A stretch of 9,051 nt of DNA from Burkholderiales bacterium (GTDB taxonomy: Bacteria; Pseudomonadota; Gammaproteobacteria; Burkholderiales; Casimicrobiaceae), in contig JANXNO010000265.1 in assembly GCA_025354075.1 (NCBI GenBank), forward strand, positions 1 through 9,051, in the 5' to 3' direction. The first letter of the stretch is position 1. The number at the start of each line of letters is the position of its first letter. A model generated the notes under the pieces. That model was not told the DNA's origin, ran no database searches, and saw nothing but the letters and a program-made list of their open reading frames with translations. The translations under genes and the position numbers were made by a program. This document shows positions 6,117-9,051 of the stretch, piece after piece.

Positions 6117-6637
6117 CAGGCGCTCCAACGCTTGCAGGCGACCGCGCGCGGGCGACTGTCACTGTGGCCGTTCCGCCGGAAAAAGCATTCCGACTATTCA
6201 CGGAAGAGATCAATTTATGGTGGCGACGTGGCCCACGTTTTCGCAACCTGCGCGGCGATCAAGGCATCATTTGCATGGAGCCACGCGTCGGCGGGCGCGT
6301 GTTTGAATCGATGGGCGCGGGCCCGAACGAAACGGTGTTTGAAGTCGGTACGGTGACGGTGTGGCGGCCTTCGGAACGTCTCATATTTGAATGGCGCGCG
6401 TCGAACTTTGCGCTCTGTGAACGCACCGAAGTTGAGGTGACATTTGTGCCAACCAGAACGGGCACACAAGTGACTGTGGAGCATCGCGGCTGGAGCGCCA
6501 TTCGTGCCGACCATCCGGTGCGACATGGGCAGGACGTCGCCGCATTTATTCGCATGATGGGAATGTGGTGGGGCGATCAGATCACGTCGATGCGACTGCA
6601 CGCGTTGCATGCTGAAAGCCATGCTCCTAGCCATTGA
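6113..6637 (+). CDS. SRPBCC / AHSA1-like protein (activator of Hsp90 ATPase homologue fold)
   Basis: This encodes 174 residues from ATG at 6113, which overlaps the ArsR stop as ATGA; starts further upstream would lie inside the repressor gene and have no signal. It has the START-like pattern of bacterial AHSA1 proteins: RARATVTVAVPPEKAFRLFT (11-30), a tryptophan pair INLWWRRG (33-40), EPRVGGRVFE (56-65), EVGTVTVWRPSERLIFEWR (77-95), TEVEVTFVPTRTGTQVTVEHRGW (105-127), and a C-terminal helix with MMGMWWGDQI (148-157). The fold usually makes a hydrophobic ligand cavity. Despite the family name, bacterial members are not shown to act on a chaperone. Paired with an ArsR regulator and a VOC protein, it may bind or detoxify the same small molecule (inference). 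It is cytoplasmic. Confidence 0.88.
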   Translation: MTGAPTLAGDRARATVTVAVPPEKAFRLFTEEINLWWRRGPRFRNLRGDQGIICMEPRVGGRVFESMGAGPNETVFEVGTVTVWRPSERLIFEWRASNFALCERTEVEVTFVPTRTGTQVTVEHRGWSAIRADHPVRHGQDVAAFIRMMGMWWGDQITSMRLHALHAESHAPSH

Positions 6638-6765
6638 GCCGTTCGCAGCAGAGTGGAGCGCGCGCTGCCGTCCTACATCAATAGCGGGAATTGGCTGAGC
6701 GATGCAGGCCCACATCACGGTTGAAATTCCTACTACCGCATGTTGCGGCTTCAACTGGAGTGCAA

Positions 6766-7251
6766 ATGGCTACCAAACCCACAAAAGACGCCTGCGATTT
6801 GCTTGATGCGGATCACCGGGCTGTAAAAAAACTGTTCGTCGCTTATGACGAACTGGCGTCGTCGAAATCAAAAACCGCGCTTGCAAAAAAGGCCACCCTC
6901 GCGCGCGAGATTTGTCATGAATTGACCGTCCACGCCACCATCGAGGAGGAGATTTTCTATCCTCCCGTGCGTGCCGCAATAAAGGACAACCCATTACTGG
7001 ACGAGGCAGAAGTGGAGCATGCGTCGTGCAAAGCGCTCATCGCTGAAATTGAAGCCAGCGATCCTACTCATCCAATGTTTGACGCGAAAGTCAAAGTGCT
7101 GGGCGAATACATTGATCATCACGTCAAAGAAGAGCGCAGCGAAATGTTCCCGAAAGCTCGTGCGGCGAAAAAACTCGATCTGGTCGCACTCCGCGATGCG
7201 CTTGAGGCACGCAAACAAGAGCTAATGGCCGATATGGTGACCACGGCGTAG
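6766..7251 (+). CDS. Hemerythrin HHE cation-binding domain protein
   Basis: This encodes 161 residues. ATG at 6766 follows GGAG (6757-6760), so it is preferred over a longer frame from 6691. It is an all-helical protein with the spaced di-iron ligands of hemerythrin-like domains: His17 (DADHRAVKKLF), His51 and His56 with Glu60 (HELTVHATIEEEIFYPPV), His85 (EVEHASCKALI), His118/119 and Glu123 (YIDHHVKEERSEMFP). Such stand-alone HHE proteins may bind oxygen, store or sense iron, or react with nitric oxide or peroxide; the exact role cannot be read here. It is lysine- and alanine-rich, cytoplasmic, and its C-terminal helix is charged. It is transcribed separately from the AHSA1 operon (128-base gap) and converges on the catalase gene. 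Confidence 0.88.
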   Translation: MATKPTKDACDLLDADHRAVKKLFVAYDELASSKSKTALAKKATLAREICHELTVHATIEEEIFYPPVRAAIKDNPLLDEAEVEHASCKALIAEIEASDPTHPMFDAKVKVLGEYIDHHVKEERSEMFPKARAAKKLDLVALRDALEARKQELMADMVTTA

Positions 7252-7259
7252 TTGCTACA

Positions 7260-7285
7260 GGACGTCTGCGCTCGCTGCGACGTCC
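7260..7285. terminator. Possible shared hairpin terminator
   Basis: GGACGTC (7260-7266) and GACGTCC (7279-7285) form a perfect 7-bp stem around a 12-base loop, nine bases after the hemerythrin stop and between convergent genes. No T-run follows, so it is only a weak candidate. The remaining 160 bases to the catalase stop show nothing else. Confidence 0.3.
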
Positions 7286-7447
7286 GTTAGTTCTGTCAGG
7301 TCGCATTCGCCACCGTGCAACGTCAGCAGGCGTTGCATGGACGCGGTCGTTCCGTGAACAAGCAGCCGCCTCGGTCGTTTCATCAAGCAGTGCCGCGAGT
7401 TGGTGGTGATTCAACGCGCGACAACTGATTGAAGTGAACGTTAATCC

Positions 7448-8977
7448 CTACGAGCGACTTCGTTCAAAGTAGCGCCGTTTGGAAAGCACGACGACGATGT
7501 CATCCACCTTGGCCGCTTTCGCACTCAGCATGCCCGGCGTAGGAGCGCTATCGGGCAGTTTCGAAGACAAGCCCGCCGCCTCGAACGCCGAAGAGTCGCC
7601 GACGCACACCATAGGTTTGAAGTGACGGTACTGATCGCGTAAAAAATCCACCAGATCGTCGTCTTTGACAAACGCGGCTTGTTCACCAGCAACCACGATG
7701 GCTGCGTCCCACAATACCGACGGAGAAGTCTCCAGCGAAACCTCTACGTGAATCGGTTCATTTGACGTCGCGTACAGCGCGCCAAGTTTCGCGCTCACGA
7801 TGCGCGGCGCAGCGCGCTGATCGGTCAGACCTTTGTAGATGGAATGCACGGTTTTCGCATCGCTGCCCTCGCCAACCAGCAGTGCCACTTTCATGCCTGC
7901 TATGCCCACCTCGCCCGGACGAGCAAGCAAGCTCAACGGATCAGATTGCGTCACCTCCACCTTCGCGGGGGCAAACAGAACCGGCTGTGCTTTCGGCAGT
8001 TTGCATCCCAGACCTGCGGCAATGCTCGACGCCAGCGTGTCATCCACATTCATCAGCAAACCCAACACGCGTTCACGTACGGGATGAACTTGCACTTTCG
8101 ATAATTCGAAACGGAACGCAGACACGATGTGCTCTTTTTCAACCGGACTTTGGCTGTTCCAGAACAGCTTGGCCTGACTGAAGTGATCGGCAAATTTCTC
8201 CGGCTTGCCGCGCACTTTGTCCTCTGCAACGAGTGCAGGAAACGTAGTGAATCCACGCATGCCTGACTGAAAGGGGCAGCCGCCGCCGAGAGAGTTGGGC
8301 TCATAGGCGACACGACCGCGTGGAATCGCTTGGCGGTGAATGCCGTCGCGCTGGTTGTTGTGAACTGGCGTGACCGGAGCGTTGATCGGAATCTCGTGAA
8401 AATTCGGCCCGCCCAGACGACTCAACTGGGTGTCGAGGTACGAATGGTGGCGACCCGTGAGCAATGGATCGTTACTGAAGTCGATGCCCGGAATGACGTT
8501 GGCGGTACCGAAAGCAACCTGTTCCGTCTCGGCGAAAAAGTTATCGGGGTTTCGATTCAGAATCATTCGACCGACCGGCATGATGGGCACCAGTTCCTCC
8601 GGGATCAACTTGGTCGCGTCGAGCACGTCAAAGCTGAATGCATCGGCTTGCGCTTCGGTGAAAACTTGCAGCCCGAGTTCCCATTCGGGGAAATTGCCAG
8701 CCTCGATGCTGTCCCACAAATCCCGCCGATGAAAATCGGAATCCGCGCCGTTGATCTTGACGGCTTCTGGCCACACGAGGCTATGCGTACCCGCTTTCGG
8801 GTTCCAGTGAAACTTGCAGAAGACCGACTTGCCTGCCTCATTGACAAGGCGAAACGTATGTACGCCAAAACCCTGCATGGTTGAATAACTTCTCGGGATC
8901 GCACGATCCGACATCACCCACATCAGCATGTGGGTAGATTCCGGCATTAAGCTGACAAAATCCCAAAACGTATCGTG
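7448..8977 (-). CDS. katE: Large-subunit catalase (KatE/HPII-like), N-terminus missing
   Basis: The authentic part begins at [14 protein letters not shown] (codon 8977-8975); the open frame runs on to a TTG at 8998 only because of the fold-back. Residue numbers are from 8998. The catalase core shows [28 protein letters not shown] and [10 protein letters not shown] (61-70). The proximal haem ligand is Tyr187 with Arg183 ([19 protein letters not shown]), followed by EIPIN and EPNSLGGG. After about residue 365 comes a flavodoxin/DJ-1-like C-terminal domain ([13 protein letters not shown] ... [12 protein letters not shown] ... [15 protein letters not shown]) typical of the large clade (about 700 residues or more). 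The distal catalytic His and Asn lie before HDTFWDF in all catalases and are absent here, so this piece alone cannot disproportionate hydrogen peroxide. GRHHSY is unusual, since most homologues have hydrophobic residues such as LF there. The gene is convergent with the hemerythrin gene. Confidence 0.9.
   Translation of the reverse strand, partial: HDTFWDFVSLMPESTHMLMWVMSDRAIPRSYSTMQGFGVHTFRLVNEAGKSVFCKFHWNPKAGTHSLVWPEAVKINGADSDFHRRDLWDSIEAGNFPEWELGLQVFTEAQADAFSFDVLDATKLIPEELVPIMPVGRMILNRNPDNFFAETEQVAFGTANVIPGIDFSNDPLLTGRHHSYLDTQLSRLGGPNFHEIPINAPVTPVHNNQRDGIHRQAIPRGRVAYEPNSLGGGCPFQSGMRGFTTFPALVAEDKVRGKPEKFADHFSQAKLFWNSQSPVEKEHIVSAFRFELSKVQVHPVRERVLGLLMNVDDTLASSIAAGLGCKLPKAQPVLFAPAKVEVTQSDPLSLLARPGEVGIAGMKVALLVGEGSDAKTVHSIYKGLTDQRAAPRIVSAKLGALYATSNEPIHVEVSLETSPSVLWDAAIVVAGEQAAFVKDDDLVDFLRDQYRHFKPMVCVGDSSAFEAAGLSSKLPDSAPTPGMLSAKAAKVDDIVVVLSKRRYFERSRS
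8828..8900 (+). repeat. Left arm of 73-bp perfect inverted repeat
   Basis: This is identical to the reverse complement of 8979-9051. It lies within the catalase gene and encodes [14 protein letters not shown] and the following residues on the minus strand. After one mismatch, six further bases (8902-8907) also pair. Confidence 0.97.
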
Positions 8978-8978
8978 T

Positions 8979-9051
8979 GATCCCGAGAAGTTATTCAACC
9001 ATGCAGGGTTTTGGCGTACATACGTTTCGCCTTGTCAATGAGGCAGGCAAG
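8979..9051 (-). repeat. Right arm of 73-bp perfect inverted repeat, ends at window edge
   Basis: This is an inverted copy of the catalase coding stretch 8828-8900, on the side where the missing catalase N-terminus should be. Pairing is still perfect at the last base of the window, so the true arm may be longer. The spacer is 78 bases. Confidence 0.97.

Noticed and set aside
6691..6765. Extended start of the hemerythrin gene
   Set aside because: The extra 25 residues do not resemble the family, and the ribosome binding site is placed for ATG at 6766.
8330..8884. Plus-strand frame of 184 codons
   Set aside because: It is the antisense shadow of the well-supported catalase gene.

Overview
The window looks like part of a moderately GC-rich Pseudomonadota genome, most likely a betaproteobacterium. 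This rests on the protein families (DUF5648-like secreted proteins, a VOC/ArsR/AHSA1 cassette, a large clade catalase, IS4 and IS30 elements) and on codon use by eye. No rRNA or other taxonomic marker is present, so the assignment is tentative. The right edge carries a fold-back structure, so the sequence is probably a draft contig.

Layout. (1) 1-140: the start of a leftward IS4-family transposase and the probable end of that element. (2) 141-1211: an IS30-family element with 21-bp imperfect terminal repeats. Its transposase is frameshifted and has lost several conserved residues, and its helix-turn-helix coding region is a perfect 44-bp palindrome. (3) 1248-4894, minus strand: a secreted subtilisin-like (S8) protease followed, with overlapping ends, by a secreted DUF5648-like protein. 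Both appear to share a divergent C-terminal module. A 13-C tract separates the protease frame from its best start codon. (4) 4908-5288: a divergent intergenic region ending in a promoter with a palindromic operator. (5) 5289-6637, plus strand: a tight VOC protein / ArsR repressor / AHSA1 (SRPBCC) operon. (6) 6766-7251, plus: a hemerythrin-type HHE protein. (7) 7448-8977, minus: the C-terminal two thirds or so of a large-subunit (KatE/HPII-like) catalase. It is broken upstream by an inverted copy of its own sequence (73-bp perfect arms) that runs to the last base of the window.

How the parts may work together. The protease and its partner look like a two-gene secreted module whose output could depend on poly-C tract length. 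The VOC/ArsR/AHSA1 cassette is a self-regulated unit of unknown ligand. Hemerythrin and catalase are convergent neighbours, both linked to oxygen or peroxide by family, but nothing in the sequence shows they are co-regulated. The most unusual signals are the C13 tract at the protease start, the 44-bp palindrome inside the transposase gene, and the catalase fold-back. The fold-back may be an assembly or amplification artefact.
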